Assembly (NCBI GenBank): GCA_020853395.1
Contig: JADYYY010000019.1
Location: 1 to 64,000, forward strand
Length of the DNA: 64,000 bases
Direction: 5' to 3'
DNA from: Acidobacteriota bacterium
GTDB taxonomy: Bacteria; Acidobacteriota; Vicinamibacteria; Vicinamibacterales; SCN-69-37
Part shown: piece after piece, positions 17,161 through 25,582 of the stretch
Position numbering within the stretch: position 1 is the stretch's first letter
How the letters are laid out: each line of letters starts with the position of its first letter
Translations under genes and position numbers: made by a program
The notes under the pieces: generated by a model
The model's input: the letters and a program-made list of their open reading frames with translations, nothing else
The model's database searches: none
What the model was told of the DNA's origin: nothing

Positions 17161-17976
17161 GTGCGGCTTCGGGACAAGGTCGTCATCGTCACGGGCAGCT
17201 CCACCGGCATCGGCAAGGCGATCGCCGAACGCGTCGTCGCTGAGGGCGGCCGCGTCGTCATCAACGGCCTCGAGCCGGATCTGGTGGCCGACGTCGTCGC
17301 CGCGCTCGGAGGGTCGGCAGCGGTCGCGCACGTCGAGGACGTCGCGCGCGACGGCGCGCCCGAACGGCTCGTCGAGATCGCCGTGCGCGCGTTCGGGCAG
17401 CTCGACGCCGTCGTCAACAACGCGGCGATGCTGGATCGGGCGAACCTCCAGACCACCGACCTGCCGCTCTTCAGGCGGATGCTCGAGGTCAACACGATCG
17501 CGCCGTTCGCGCTGATCAAGGCGGCGCTGCCGGAGCTGCGGAAGACGCGCGGCGCGGTGTTGAACATCGGATCGGTCAACGCGTGGAGCGGCGAGCCGAA
17601 CCTCCTGCCCTACAGCGTGAGCAAGGGCGCGTTGATGACGCTGACGCGGAATCTCGGCGACACGCTCTTCCGCGAGGACGGCGTGCGCGTGAACCAGATC
17701 AACCCGGGCTGGGTCCTCACCGAGCGCGAAGCGGCGCGCAAGCGGGCCGATGGGCTGGCCGACGACTGGTACGCGCAGGTGCCGGCCGTGTACGCGCCGG
17801 CGGGGCGGCTCATCCGGCCGCAGGAGATCGCGGCGGCGGCCGTCTACTGGCTCGCGGACGAGAGCGGCCCGATCAGCGGACAGGTGGTGGATCTCGAGCA
17901 GCACCCGTTCATCGGACGCAACCCGCCGAAGGACGCGAGCACCATGCCGTCGCGCCGTGCCGACACGACGGGATGA
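17161..17976 (+). CDS. Short-chain dehydrogenase/reductase
   Basis: 271 residues. Classical SDR features: NAD(P)-binding TGSSTGIGKAIAE (about 11-23), NNAAML, a catalytic Ser in LNIGSVNAWSG, and the YSVSK active-site motif. The GTG start immediately follows the dehydrogenase stop, and its own stop overlaps the start of the YdcF gene, so the three form a tight operon. It probably reduces or oxidises a hydroxyl or keto group on a sugar-like substrate, judged from its partner. The C-terminal 25 residues extend beyond the usual fold. Confidence 0.85.
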   Translation: MRLRDKVVIVTGSSTGIGKAIAERVVAEGGRVVINGLEPDLVADVVAALGGSAAVAHVEDVARDGAPERLVEIAVRAFGQLDAVVNNAAMLDRANLQTTDLPLFRRMLEVNTIAPFALIKAALPELRKTRGAVLNIGSVNAWSGEPNLLPYSVSKGALMTLTRNLGDTLFREDGVRVNQINPGWVLTEREAARKRADGLADDWYAQVPAVYAPAGRLIRPQEIAAAAVYWLADESGPISGQVVDLEQHPFIGRNPPKDASTMPSRRADTTG

Positions 17977-18632
17977 GCGGTGTGACGATCGCGGCGGAGG
18001 TTCGTCCGGCGCTCATGAGCGCGTGCGCCACGCTGCTCGGCTATCTTGCGCCGAGCGATCCGCCAGCCGCGTCCGACATCATCTGGGGCCTCGGGAGCCA
18101 CGAACCGCGCGTGGCCGAGCGCGCGGCGGATCTGTTCCACGGCGGGTTCGCGCCGCTCATCGTGTTCTCGGGCGGCAAGGGACATCGCTGGTCGCACCTC
18201 CCGCGATCCGAGGCCGAGCTGTTCGCCGAGATCGCCGCCGCCCGTGGCGTGCCGGCGGATCGCATGGTGCTCGAGACGCGTTCCACCAACACGGCCGAGA
18301 ACATCCTGCTGTCGAGCGATCTGTTCCGTGAGCGCGGGCTGCACGTTGCGACGGCCCTGCTCGTCACGATCCCGCCGTTTCAGCGCCGCGCGTCGCTGAC
18401 GGTGCGGACGCATCGTCCAGACATCCAGTGCCTGAACTGTCCGAGCGACTGGGGATCGCCCGACGAGTGGGACGATGAGACGCTTGCGCTCGTGGCACGC
18501 CTGTGCGCGGGCGAGATCCAGCGCTTGCGCACGTATCCGGCGCGCGGCTTCCTCTGCGCCGATCCGCAGCCAATCCCGGCGGAGGCGATACGCGCGGCCT
18601 CGGCGATCGAAGCCCACCTGCCCGCGTTCTGA
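17973..18632 (+). CDS. YdcF-family (DUF218) protein
   Basis: 219 residues with the YdcF/SanA fold pattern: DIIWGLGSHEPRVAERAADLF, LIVFSGGKGHRWSH, DRMVLETRSTNTAENILLS and VTIPPFQRRASLT. No membrane segment is present, so this is the cytoplasmic YdcF type rather than SanA. YdcF of E. coli binds S-adenosylmethionine; a general enzymatic role is not established. ATG 17973 overlaps the SDR stop (ATGA), so translation is coupled. The frame continues upstream inside the SDR gene, but the coupling decides the start. Confidence 0.85.
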   Translation: MSGVTIAAEVRPALMSACATLLGYLAPSDPPAASDIIWGLGSHEPRVAERAADLFHGGFAPLIVFSGGKGHRWSHLPRSEAELFAEIAAARGVPADRMVLETRSTNTAENILLSSDLFRERGLHVATALLVTIPPFQRRASLTVRTHRPDIQCLNCPSDWGSPDEWDDETLALVARLCAGEIQRLRTYPARGFLCADPQPIPAEAIRAASAIEAHLPAF

Positions 18633-18665
18633 AGCCGTTCACTTGAGCTGCCACACCCGAAGGGC

Positions 18666-19160
18666 GTGGTCGCCAACGAAGATGTAGAGCGCGCAGATCG
18701 TGCCATCGCCGAGGGCGACGCCCGCCTCACACTGGTCGCCGACAAGCAGGTGTACCGGCTTGGTGAAGACGTCCAACTTCAGGCAGTACTCGCGAATACG
18801 TCCAATGTGGCCTTCTACCTGGATCGCCGTATCGGTTGGAACGGGGGGATGAACGACTTCGTGCTGCTGGCGAGAGATGCGGAATCCAACGAAGCTCTGC
18901 CCAGAGGCTGGGGAGGATCGTTCACCAGTCCACCACGGTCACGGGACGACTTCGTGAAACTCGATCCTGGCCAGGTGTTCGGCGAACGCCGAGCATACCC
19001 GATGAGGGACATGGGTATTCTGAGGCGTGGCACGTACGAGTTGACCGTCGAGTACGTCAGTGTCCTCACGAAGGAAGAGGCGCTCGGGCTGCCGGTGTGG
19101 TTGCCGTCGCGCGATCATCCGTTGATTTCGAACACCGTCGTGATTGTCGTCAGGGACTGA
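18666..19160 (+). CDS. Ig-like-domain protein, possibly N-terminally truncated
   Basis: 164 residues from a GTG with AAGGG 5 bases upstream. From residue 20 it reads as a beta sandwich: LTLVADKQVYRLGEDVQLQAVLANTSNVAFYLDRR, then W.G..NDFVLL, and a last strand YELTVEYVSVL. The pattern resembles Ig-like domains of exported proteins such as BsuPI-type inhibitors, but no signal peptide precedes it. The first 18 residues overlap, on the other strand, a stretch that looks like the end of another protein. The gene may therefore be a fragment joined to foreign sequence. Function unknown. Confidence 0.55.
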   Translation: MVANEDVERADRAIAEGDARLTLVADKQVYRLGEDVQLQAVLANTSNVAFYLDRRIGWNGGMNDFVLLARDAESNEALPRGWGGSFTSPPRSRDDFVKLDPGQVFGERRAYPMRDMGILRRGTYELTVEYVSVLTKEEALGLPVWLPSRDHPLISNTVVIVVRD

Positions 19161-19191
19161 GTCGACAGCACGCCGGCAACGATCACGTCCA

Positions 19192-19527
19192 CTACCGCCG
19201 AACCGCGAGCGCGTAGGCGTCGAAGTACCGCTGGAGGTTCTCGGCCGTCGAGCCGTACTCGTTCGGGCCGTCGAAGAAGTCGACGACGACCTCGCGCGCG
19301 CGGGCGATTTCCCGCAGCCTCGGGGGTGACTGCCGGTGGCGCGGGTCGTCGAGTGTCAGGTCGAACAGCTCGAGCGCGCGTTCGAGTGCCCCGTGCGCGA
19401 GCGTCGGGTTGCGGCCGGACCACTTCACGGCGCGACTGATTTCGCTGCCGATGTTCCCGAGTTGCTCGGCGAGCGACAACTGCCACCAGCGGCCGTTCGC
19501 CAGGTCACGATGCTGGATCACGCTCAT
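19192..19527 (-). CDS. Small helical HEPN-like protein partnered with DUF5674
   Basis: 111 residues, almost all helical. It begins MSVIQHRDLANGRWWQLSLAEQLGNIGSEISRAV and ends ENLQRYFDAYALAVRR. Proteins with this opening occur as the downstream partner of DUF5674 genes in diverse bacteria (recalled, not searched). The four-helix character and the size fit HEPN-type toxins or helical antitoxins, but the Rx4-6H RNase motif is not clear. Its ATG overlaps the DUF5674 stop (ATGA, 19524-19527), so the pair is made together. It may be one half of a toxin-antitoxin module. Confidence 0.65.
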   Translation of the reverse strand: MSVIQHRDLANGRWWQLSLAEQLGNIGSEISRAVKWSGRNPTLAHGALERALELFDLTLDDPRHRQSPPRLREIARAREVVVDFFDGPNEYGSTAENLQRYFDAYALAVRR

Positions 19528-19871
19528 CGGCGCACCAACCTCGAGACCAGCGTCCTGATGCCATCGCGCGTCGTCGCATCGTCCACGCCCCGCGATCGGT
19601 TGCCGAACGACGGCCTCATGTTGATCATCGAATCGAACTCGAGCCAGTCCTCGCCGTCGAGCTGCGGGTACAGGTTGATTCCCCAGAGGTCGCGCTGCCG
19701 CGATCCTTCGGCGAGCAGCACGGCCTCCTGATCGGCGTGCATATCGGCGTCGAGGATCATCACCTGCCGCCGCAGGTCGATGACAGCCTTCACGAAATCG
19801 CGGAATCGCCCGGGCACGAATTGCCGGAGGTCGGCGAGCTGAATGGGCTCCTCGAGCGTCACACGGCGCAT
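19524..19871 (-). CDS. DUF5674-family protein
   Basis: 115 residues. The DUF5674 core is clear: LADLRQFVPGRFRDFVKAVIDLRRQVMILDADMHADQE, GSRQRDLWGINLYP, and LEFDSMINMRPSFGNRSRGV. The invariant acidic and His residues (ILDADMHADQE) could form a metal or active site. The family has no assigned function, is usually about 110 residues and is often paired with the small helical protein encoded next. ATG 19871 (MRRVTLEEPIQ) is the first plausible start; the ribosome site is weak. A further 140 bases upstream hold no gene. Confidence 0.75.
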   Translation of the reverse strand: MRRVTLEEPIQLADLRQFVPGRFRDFVKAVIDLRRQVMILDADMHADQEAVLLAEGSRQRDLWGINLYPQLDGEDWLEFDSMINMRPSFGNRSRGVDDATTRDGIRTLVSRLVRR

Positions 19872-20011
19872 GATCTCGCGGCTAGTGTAGCGTGCAGCGT
19901 GATGGGTCGCACGCTCATGTCGTCTGCCGCGAGGCGTCTCGCCCCGAGTGTCCACGACGTACCAGCCGTTCCGGCACATCGCAGTTCCCGAGGTTGGCCT
20001 CGACCTGGATC

Positions 20012-20650
20012 TCAGCCGAGCGTGGCGCGCACGCCCGCGGCGATGACCGCGACGCTGGCGATCTGCACGAGGTGAAACAGACCGTTGTGATCGAACCGGA
20101 AGACGAGCCGCGCGCGCAGGCGGCTCGTCTGAATCGCGGCGGCGATCATGCTGAGCAGCAGGCCGGCCGCGATGGCCGTGGCACCCGGCGTGCCGGCCGT
20201 GGCGAGCGTCACGTAGATGGCGATCGCGGCGATCAGCGCGACCGCCTCGTACGCGACGAACATCGCGAACGAGCCGCGTGCCGCCTGGCTGACGGCGAAG
20301 AAGCCGGCGGCGGCCGCGACGGCCCAGGGAAGCGACCGCGCGGCCACCGCGTCGCCCCACCCGTCGGCAATCGCGCAGACAACGACGAGCGCGGCCGTCA
20401 GGCCGAGCGACAGGTAGATCGGCTTCCAGAGGAGCAGACGCGCCCGCGGCGACCATTCCACGCCGTGCACGGCGGCGCCGAGCAGAGCGGCGACGGCCAT
20501 CGACGAGAGGACGGCGAGCCACGCGTGCTGCTTCCACGGCGACGCCGCGGGCAGGCCGGCGAGCCGCCAGGCCTCGACCGCGCACACCGCCGCGAGCAGG
20601 GCGTCGGTCGCCGCGGTCGTCAACTCGGTCTCGGAGCGGACGAGGGTCAC
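20012..20650 (-). CDS. Seven-helix membrane protein of unknown function
   Basis: 212 residues from a GTG that overlaps the stop of the quinohaemoprotein gene (GTGA), so it is translationally coupled to it. The sequence is hydrophobic with about six or seven membrane helices (TAATDALLAAVCAVEAWRLAG; HAWLAVLSSMAVAALLGAAVHG; PIYLSLGLTAALVVVCAIADGW). The last helix carries FDHNGLFHLVQI, the best candidate for a functional motif. It resembles the DUF6962 type of small membrane proteins. Coupling to a PQQ dehydrogenase suggests a role in electron transfer or membrane anchoring, but this is inference. Confidence 0.55.
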   Translation of the reverse strand: MTLVRSETELTTAATDALLAAVCAVEAWRLAGLPAASPWKQHAWLAVLSSMAVAALLGAAVHGVEWSPRARLLLWKPIYLSLGLTAALVVVCAIADGWGDAVAARSLPWAVAAAAGFFAVSQAARGSFAMFVAYEAVALIAAIAIYVTLATAGTPGATAIAAGLLLSMIAAAIQTSRLRARLVFRFDHNGLFHLVQIASVAVIAAGVRATLG

Positions 20651-22758
20651 GGACGCGGCAGAGTGTAGGCGATGAACGCGCCCGTCTCTCCGGCATTCGG
20701 CGCCTTGCCGAAGGCGGTGACGACGACGAACTGGCGGCCGCCGGCGTCGTAGGTGATCGGCGTCGCGGTGGCGGAATTCGGCAAGGTGGTTTCCCACAGC
20801 AGCGCGCCGGTGTGCTTGTCGAACGCGCGGAACTTCCGGTCGAAGACCGTCGCGCCGATGAACAGCACGCCGCCTGCCGTGACGATCGGCCCGCCGTAGT
20901 TCTCCGAGCCCGTGTCCTTCAGCCCCTGCGCGGCGAGAGCCGGATACTCGCCGAGCGGGATCTTCCACTCGAGCTCGCCGGTGTTCAGATCGATGGCGTT
21001 GAGCGTGCCCCAGGGCGGCGCCACGGCGGGAAAGCCTTCGGGATCGAGAAAGCGCTTGTATCCAGTGAACCGGTACTTCAGGTCGACGGGCGATGGCGGC
21101 GTTGCGCCGGCGCCGGCAGTGCCGCCCGAAACGACGTAGCGCACGACGGCGTCGAGCGCGTCGGTCGACAGCGAGCTGAATCCCGGCATGCGCGCGCTGC
21201 CGCTCCGCACGATGGCGCGCACGTCGGCAGCGCTCCGCGGCGCTGTGGCGATCGGTGCCAGAGCCGGCGCCTGGCCGGCGACGCCGCCGAGATCCGCGCC
21301 GTGGCACGCGGCGCACTGGGTGAAGTAGGTCTGCCTGCCGAGGTCCGCCGGTGGAACCGGCGCGAGCGCGCCGGTCCACGCGATGTCGTTCGCGTTGACG
21401 TAGAGCACGCCGGTCGCCGGATCGACCGCCGAGCCACCCCATTCGGCGCCGCCGTCGAATCCGGGAAAGATCACGGTGTCCTTGCCGACGCTCAACGGCA
21501 CGAACTGCCCGTCGCTCCGGAACGATCGGAACTGCTCCAGCGCCCACGCGCGCATCGCCGGCGTGCGGTTCGTCAGGAGGTCTTCGGTGAGCCGCTGGCG
21601 CGCGAACGGCACGGGCCTCGTCGGCCACGGCTGCGCCGGCGCCGCGACCTCGCCATCCACCGTGCTCGGCGGCACGCGGCGTTCCTCGATCGGAAACAAC
21701 GGCGTGCCGGTCGCACGATCGAACACGAAGACGACGCCGGCCTTCGTCGGCTGCGCCACGGCATCCACCATCCGGCCGTCGCGCCGGAGGCGGACCAGCA
21801 CGGGCGGCGAGGGGAAATCGCGATCCCAGATGTCGTGGCGCACGGCCTGGAAGTGCCAGCGCCGCCGGCCCGTCGCCGCGTCGAGCGCGAGCAGCGTGTT
21901 CGCGTAGAGGTTGTCGCCCAGCCGGTTCGCGCCGTAGAAGTCGGCGGCCGCCGATCCGGTCGGCACGTAGACGATGCCGCGCGCGGCGTCGACCGACATG
22001 CCGGCCCAGTTGTTCGCGGATCCGATGTAGGTCCAGGCGTCTTTCGGCCACGTCTCGTAGCCGGGCTCGCCCGGATGCGGAATCGTGTGGAACGACCAGC
22101 GCAGCCGGCCCGATCGCACGTCGTACGCGCGCACGTCGCCGGGAGAGGCCGGCAGTCCTTCGCTCGTGCGTCCCCCGACGATGAACAGATCGCGGTAGAC
22201 GACGCCGGGCGTCGTGAGCCCCACCGATTGGCGCTCGGGATCGCGGCCGAGGTCCTGGTGCAGATCGAGCCGTCCCTCCGCGCCGAACGTCGTGATGACG
22301 CGGCCCGTGACCGCGTCCACCGCGTAGACGTAGCGGCCGAACCCGGCGAGGATGCGCGCGTCTCTATGGGTGGGGCCGTCCGCCCAGTAGGTCACGCCGC
22401 GCACCGGGTTGCGTCCCAGGCCAGGCGTCCATTCCCACTTGACCGAACCGCTGGCCGCGTCGAGGGCCACGAGGCGTCCGCCCGGCGTGACGACGAACAC
22501 GACGCCGTCGACCATGATGGGGCTGAAGGGCGAGCCGCCCGCCTCGGCGACCTCGTACCGCCACGCGACCTCGAGGCGCGACACGTTCGCTGTCGTGATC
22601 TGCGCCAGCGGCGAGTAGTGCGCGCTCGACGCGTCGCCGCCGTAGACACGCCATTCGCGTGAGCCCGCGTCCGGCGACTGCGCAAGACCCGCGATCGACG
22701 GCACGCCGGCGAACGATGCAGAGACCAGCCCGGCCAGGATCAGCAGACGCCCGCGCAT
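20647..22758 (-). CDS. Exported quinohaemoprotein dehydrogenase (PQQ propeller plus cytochrome c domain)
   Basis: 703 residues. ATG 22758 with CGGAG 7 bases upstream gives the signal peptide MRGRLLILAGLVSASFAGVPSIAG. Propeller repeats include VALDAASGSVKWEW, AVDAVTGRVITTFG, ALDAATGRRRWHFQ and FDKHTGALLWETTL. A c-type cytochrome domain is inserted around residues 475-570, with CAACHGADLGG as the haem site and an axial Met likely in RMPGFSSL. It oxidises an alcohol or sugar in the periplasm and passes electrons through its own haem. Coupled downstream to a membrane protein. Upstream of the start the spacer is filled by the inverted-repeat element. Confidence 0.9.
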   Translation of the reverse strand: MRGRLLILAGLVSASFAGVPSIAGLAQSPDAGSREWRVYGGDASSAHYSPLAQITTANVSRLEVAWRYEVAEAGGSPFSPIMVDGVVFVVTPGGRLVALDAASGSVKWEWTPGLGRNPVRGVTYWADGPTHRDARILAGFGRYVYAVDAVTGRVITTFGAEGRLDLHQDLGRDPERQSVGLTTPGVVYRDLFIVGGRTSEGLPASPGDVRAYDVRSGRLRWSFHTIPHPGEPGYETWPKDAWTYIGSANNWAGMSVDAARGIVYVPTGSAAADFYGANRLGDNLYANTLLALDAATGRRRWHFQAVRHDIWDRDFPSPPVLVRLRRDGRMVDAVAQPTKAGVVFVFDRATGTPLFPIEERRVPPSTVDGEVAAPAQPWPTRPVPFARQRLTEDLLTNRTPAMRAWALEQFRSFRSDGQFVPLSVGKDTVIFPGFDGGAEWGGSAVDPATGVLYVNANDIAWTGALAPVPPADLGRQTYFTQCAACHGADLGGVAGQAPALAPIATAPRSAADVRAIVRSGSARMPGFSSLSTDALDAVVRYVVSGGTAGAGATPPSPVDLKYRFTGYKRFLDPEGFPAVAPPWGTLNAIDLNTGELEWKIPLGEYPALAAQGLKDTGSENYGGPIVTAGGVLFIGATVFDRKFRAFDKHTGALLWETTLPNSATATPITYDAGGRQFVVVTAFGKAPNAGETGAFIAYTLPRP

Positions 22759-22794
22759 ACCGGCTCCGACGGCCTCGGAGTCTAGCACTAGGAC

Positions 22795-23048
22795 ACGGTC
22801 CTGGGTCCCGGGTCCCGGGTCCGCTGGTCCTAGGTCCCGGGTCCGCTGGTCCCGGGTCCCGGGTCCGCTGGTCCTAGGTCCCGGGTCCGCTGGTCCTAGG
22901 TCCCGGGTCCTAAGTCCCGGGTCCCGGGTCCCGGGTCCCCTGGTCCCAGGTCCCGGGTCCCCTGGTCCTAGGACTGAGGTCCCATTGTCCCGGGACCGGG
23001 TCCGCTGGTCCCAGGACTCGGGACCCGGGACCCGGGACCCAGGACCGT
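22795..23048. repeat. GGTCC-rich element with 28-base perfect inverted termini
   Basis: The whole spacer between two divergent genes is built from short words GGTCC, CCCGGG, CCTAGG and GCTGG. The left end (22795-22822, beginning ACGGTCCTGGGTCCCGGGTC) is exactly the reverse complement of the right end (23021-23048, ending GACCCAGGACCGT). The inside has about ten imperfect repeats of GGTCCTAGGTCCCGGGTCCG-type units. No reading frame is present. It could form a long cruciform or an RNA hairpin. Confidence 0.85.
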
Positions 23049-23066
23049 TTTATATGATGGTCGCCG

Positions 23067-24059
23067 TTGAAAGATCCGCTTCACCTCGCGTTCCTGGGGT
23101 GCGGGTTCATCACCCGGGTGCACAGCCGCAGGCTCCGGTCGCTTCGGAACGAATTCCGGCTGAGCTATGCCAGCCGGGATCGCGCGAAGGCCGAATCGTT
23201 CCGGCGCCAGTACGGGGGCGTCGGCGCCTACGGTCATTACATGGAGGCGATCGGCGATCCGGCGGTCGACGCCGTGGTCGTGGCGGTTCCGCCGGTGTTT
23301 CACTTGTCGCTGGCCGAGGGCGCGCTCGCCGCCGGCAAGCACGTGCTCGTGGAAAAGCCTGCGTTCCCGCGGCTCGCCGACTACGAGTCGGCGGTACGCG
23401 CGCGCGATCGCGCCCGCACGGTCGTGCTCGTCGGCGAGAACGATCACTACAAGCCGCTCGCGGTCGAGCTGCGCCGGTTGCTGGCCGGCGACGCGGTCGG
23501 CGACGTGGTCTTCGTGCAGGTGTCGACGATCGCTCATCGGCCGAAGCCGGCGGAGGACTGGCGGAACGACGAGCGGATGGCCGGCGGCGATGCCTTCTTC
23601 GAGGAAGGCATCCACTGGCTGCACCTGGCCAACAGCCTGGGGCCGTCGATCACGTCCATTCACGGCTACCGTCCCGCCGTGGCGACGTCGGCGTCGGGCG
23701 ACGTGCGCGTCAAGAGCATGCTGATTTCATTTCGCTACGACACCGGCGCGGTCGGGTCGCTGTTCTACTCGCGGGAGATTCCCTCGTTGTTCATGGGGCT
23801 GCGGCTGTCGAAGATCTTCGGCCGGCGCGGCGTCATCACGTTCGAGTCCAACGGCGCGCTCGTCGTCGCGCGCGGTCGCGGCCTGCCGCGGGTGCGCTTC
23901 CCCGGTTACCACGACATCCGGGGCTACCGGGCGATGTATCGCGACTTCGCCGCGGCGATTCGCGGCGGCCGTCAGCCGGAGATGAGCCTCGAGCGCGCCA
24001 TCGGCGATCATCGGCTGATGGATCAGGTCTACGCGACCGTCGGGCCAGCGGGGCAGTGA
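23067..24059 (+). CDS. Gfo/Idh/MocA-family oxidoreductase
   Basis: 330 residues from a TTG start; an in-frame TGA lies just upstream, so no earlier start exists. The N-terminal Rossmann part begins LHLAFLGCGFITRVHSRRL, and the family motif VLVEKPAF is at about residues 94-101. The C-terminal alpha/beta domain carries GGDAFFEEGIHWLHL with the usual His. Members oxidise or reduce sugars and inositols with NAD(P), including C3 oxidation of glycosides. It is followed by a GMC oxidoreductase whose GTG overlaps its stop codon. An AT-rich TTTTATAT at 23048-23055 may be the -10 region. Confidence 0.85.
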   Translation: MKDPLHLAFLGCGFITRVHSRRLRSLRNEFRLSYASRDRAKAESFRRQYGGVGAYGHYMEAIGDPAVDAVVVAVPPVFHLSLAEGALAAGKHVLVEKPAFPRLADYESAVRARDRARTVVLVGENDHYKPLAVELRRLLAGDAVGDVVFVQVSTIAHRPKPAEDWRNDERMAGGDAFFEEGIHWLHLANSLGPSITSIHGYRPAVATSASGDVRVKSMLISFRYDTGAVGSLFYSREIPSLFMGLRLSKIFGRRGVITFESNGALVVARGRGLPRVRFPGYHDIRGYRAMYRDFAAAIRGGRQPEMSLERAIGDHRLMDQVYATVGPAGQ

Positions 24060-25579
24060 CGGATCGGTTCGACGTCGTCATCATCGGCAGCGGCGCTGGC
24101 GGCGGCACGATGGCACGGGCGCTGGCCGGCTCGTCGGCGCGCGTGCTGGTCCTCGAGCGCGGCGGGCCCGTCGCGCAGGAGCCCGAGAACTGGAACCCCG
24201 CGGCGGTCTGGCGCGACTTGCGCTATCGCGTGTCGGAGCAGTGGGTGGGCGGCGATGGATCGCCCTTCGTGCCGTACACGCACTACAGCGTCGGCGGCAA
24301 CACGCGGTTCTGGGGGAGCGTGCTCTACCGGCTGCGCCGGGAGGACTTCCAGCCGATCGAGCACGCCGACGGGATCTCGCCGGCGTGGCCGATCGACTAC
24401 GAGACGCTCGCGCCGTACTACGACCGCGCCGAAGCGTGGTACTTCGTGCACGGCCAGCACGGCGCCGATCCCACCGATCCGCCGCGCGGGCCGTTTCCCC
24501 ACGCGCCGATCCCGCACACCGGCGTCATGCCGGCGATCGTCGAGCGGCTTCGCGGCCTGGGGCTGCATCCGGCGCCGCTGCCGCTCGGCCTGATCGCGCC
24601 CGGCGAGCCGGGCGGCTGCTGCCTCTGCAACACCTGCAACTCGTTCCCCTGCCGGATCCGCGCGAAGAGCGACGCGGACGTCTGCGGCATCCAGCCGGCG
24701 CTCCGTCACGAGAACGTGGAGCTGTGGACGCACGCCGACGCGCGGCGGCTCGTCACCGATCCGAGCGGCCGTCGCGTGGAGAGCGTCGAGGTCGTGCGGG
24801 GGGGCGAGACCGTGCGGGTGGGCGCGTCGATCGTGGTCGCGTCGTGCGGCGCCGTGAACTCGGCCGCGCTGCTGCTGCGATCGGCGAGCGGCCGGCACCC
24901 CAACGGGCTCGGCAACTCGTCGGGGCTCGTCGGCCGCCGCTACATGGCGCACCTGGCGACCATGATGCAGGGCTTCCATCCGGCGCGGCGCAACCCGACG
25001 GTGTTCCAGAAGACGGTCGCGCTCAACGACTTCTATCGCGAAGGACCGTCGTCGCGCTTTCCGCTCGGCCACGTGCAGTCGCAGGGGCGCACGCACGGCG
25101 TGATGGCCAAGGTCGTCGGCGACACGATCGTGCCCGGCATCCCGCTCTGGGCCTACGACGCGTGGGTGGCGCGCGGCGTCGACTGGCTGGCGATGTCGGA
25201 GGATCTGCCCCGCGACGACAACCGCGTGGTCGTCGACGCCGCGGGCCGGATCCACCTCGTGTACGAGCCGAACAACGTCGCGCCCCATCGCCAGCTCGTG
25301 CGGGAGATGACGCGCGTGCTGCACTGGCTCGGGTTCTGGAAGGTGATGGCGCACTCGCACCTCCATCGCAACACGACCCATCAGTGCGGCACACTGTGCT
25401 TCGGCGCCGACCCGCGAACCTCGGTGCTCGATCCGTGGTGCCGCAGCCACGACGTCGAGAACCTCTTCGTCGTGGACGCGTCGTTCTTCCCCTCGTCGGC
25501 GGCCGTCAATCCCGGCCTGACGATCGTCGCGCAGGCGATCCGCGTGGCGGATCACATCAAGGACACGGAGCTCAGGTAG
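24056..25579 (+). CDS. GMC-family FAD oxidoreductase
   Basis: 507 residues. FAD-binding VVIIGSGAGGGTMARAL at the N-terminus, GGNTRFWGS near residue 80, a Cys-rich loop CCLCNTCNSFPCRIRAKSD at about 188-206, and the C-terminal GMC signature (HQCGTLCFG, LFVVDASFFPSSAAVNPGLT). GMC enzymes oxidise alcohols or sugars at C2 or C3 using FAD. The GTG start overlaps the previous stop (GTGA), so it is coupled to the Gfo/Idh/MocA protein. The pair resembles systems that oxidise glycosides to 3-keto forms, in line with the DUF1080 and TIM-barrel proteins nearby. No signal peptide is seen. Confidence 0.85.
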   Translation: MTDRFDVVIIGSGAGGGTMARALAGSSARVLVLERGGPVAQEPENWNPAAVWRDLRYRVSEQWVGGDGSPFVPYTHYSVGGNTRFWGSVLYRLRREDFQPIEHADGISPAWPIDYETLAPYYDRAEAWYFVHGQHGADPTDPPRGPFPHAPIPHTGVMPAIVERLRGLGLHPAPLPLGLIAPGEPGGCCLCNTCNSFPCRIRAKSDADVCGIQPALRHENVELWTHADARRLVTDPSGRRVESVEVVRGGETVRVGASIVVASCGAVNSAALLLRSASGRHPNGLGNSSGLVGRRYMAHLATMMQGFHPARRNPTVFQKTVALNDFYREGPSSRFPLGHVQSQGRTHGVMAKVVGDTIVPGIPLWAYDAWVARGVDWLAMSEDLPRDDNRVVVDAAGRIHLVYEPNNVAPHRQLVREMTRVLHWLGFWKVMAHSHLHRNTTHQCGTLCFGADPRTSVLDPWCRSHDVENLFVVDASFFPSSAAVNPGLTIVAQAIRVADHIKDTELR

Positions 25580-25582
25580 CCC

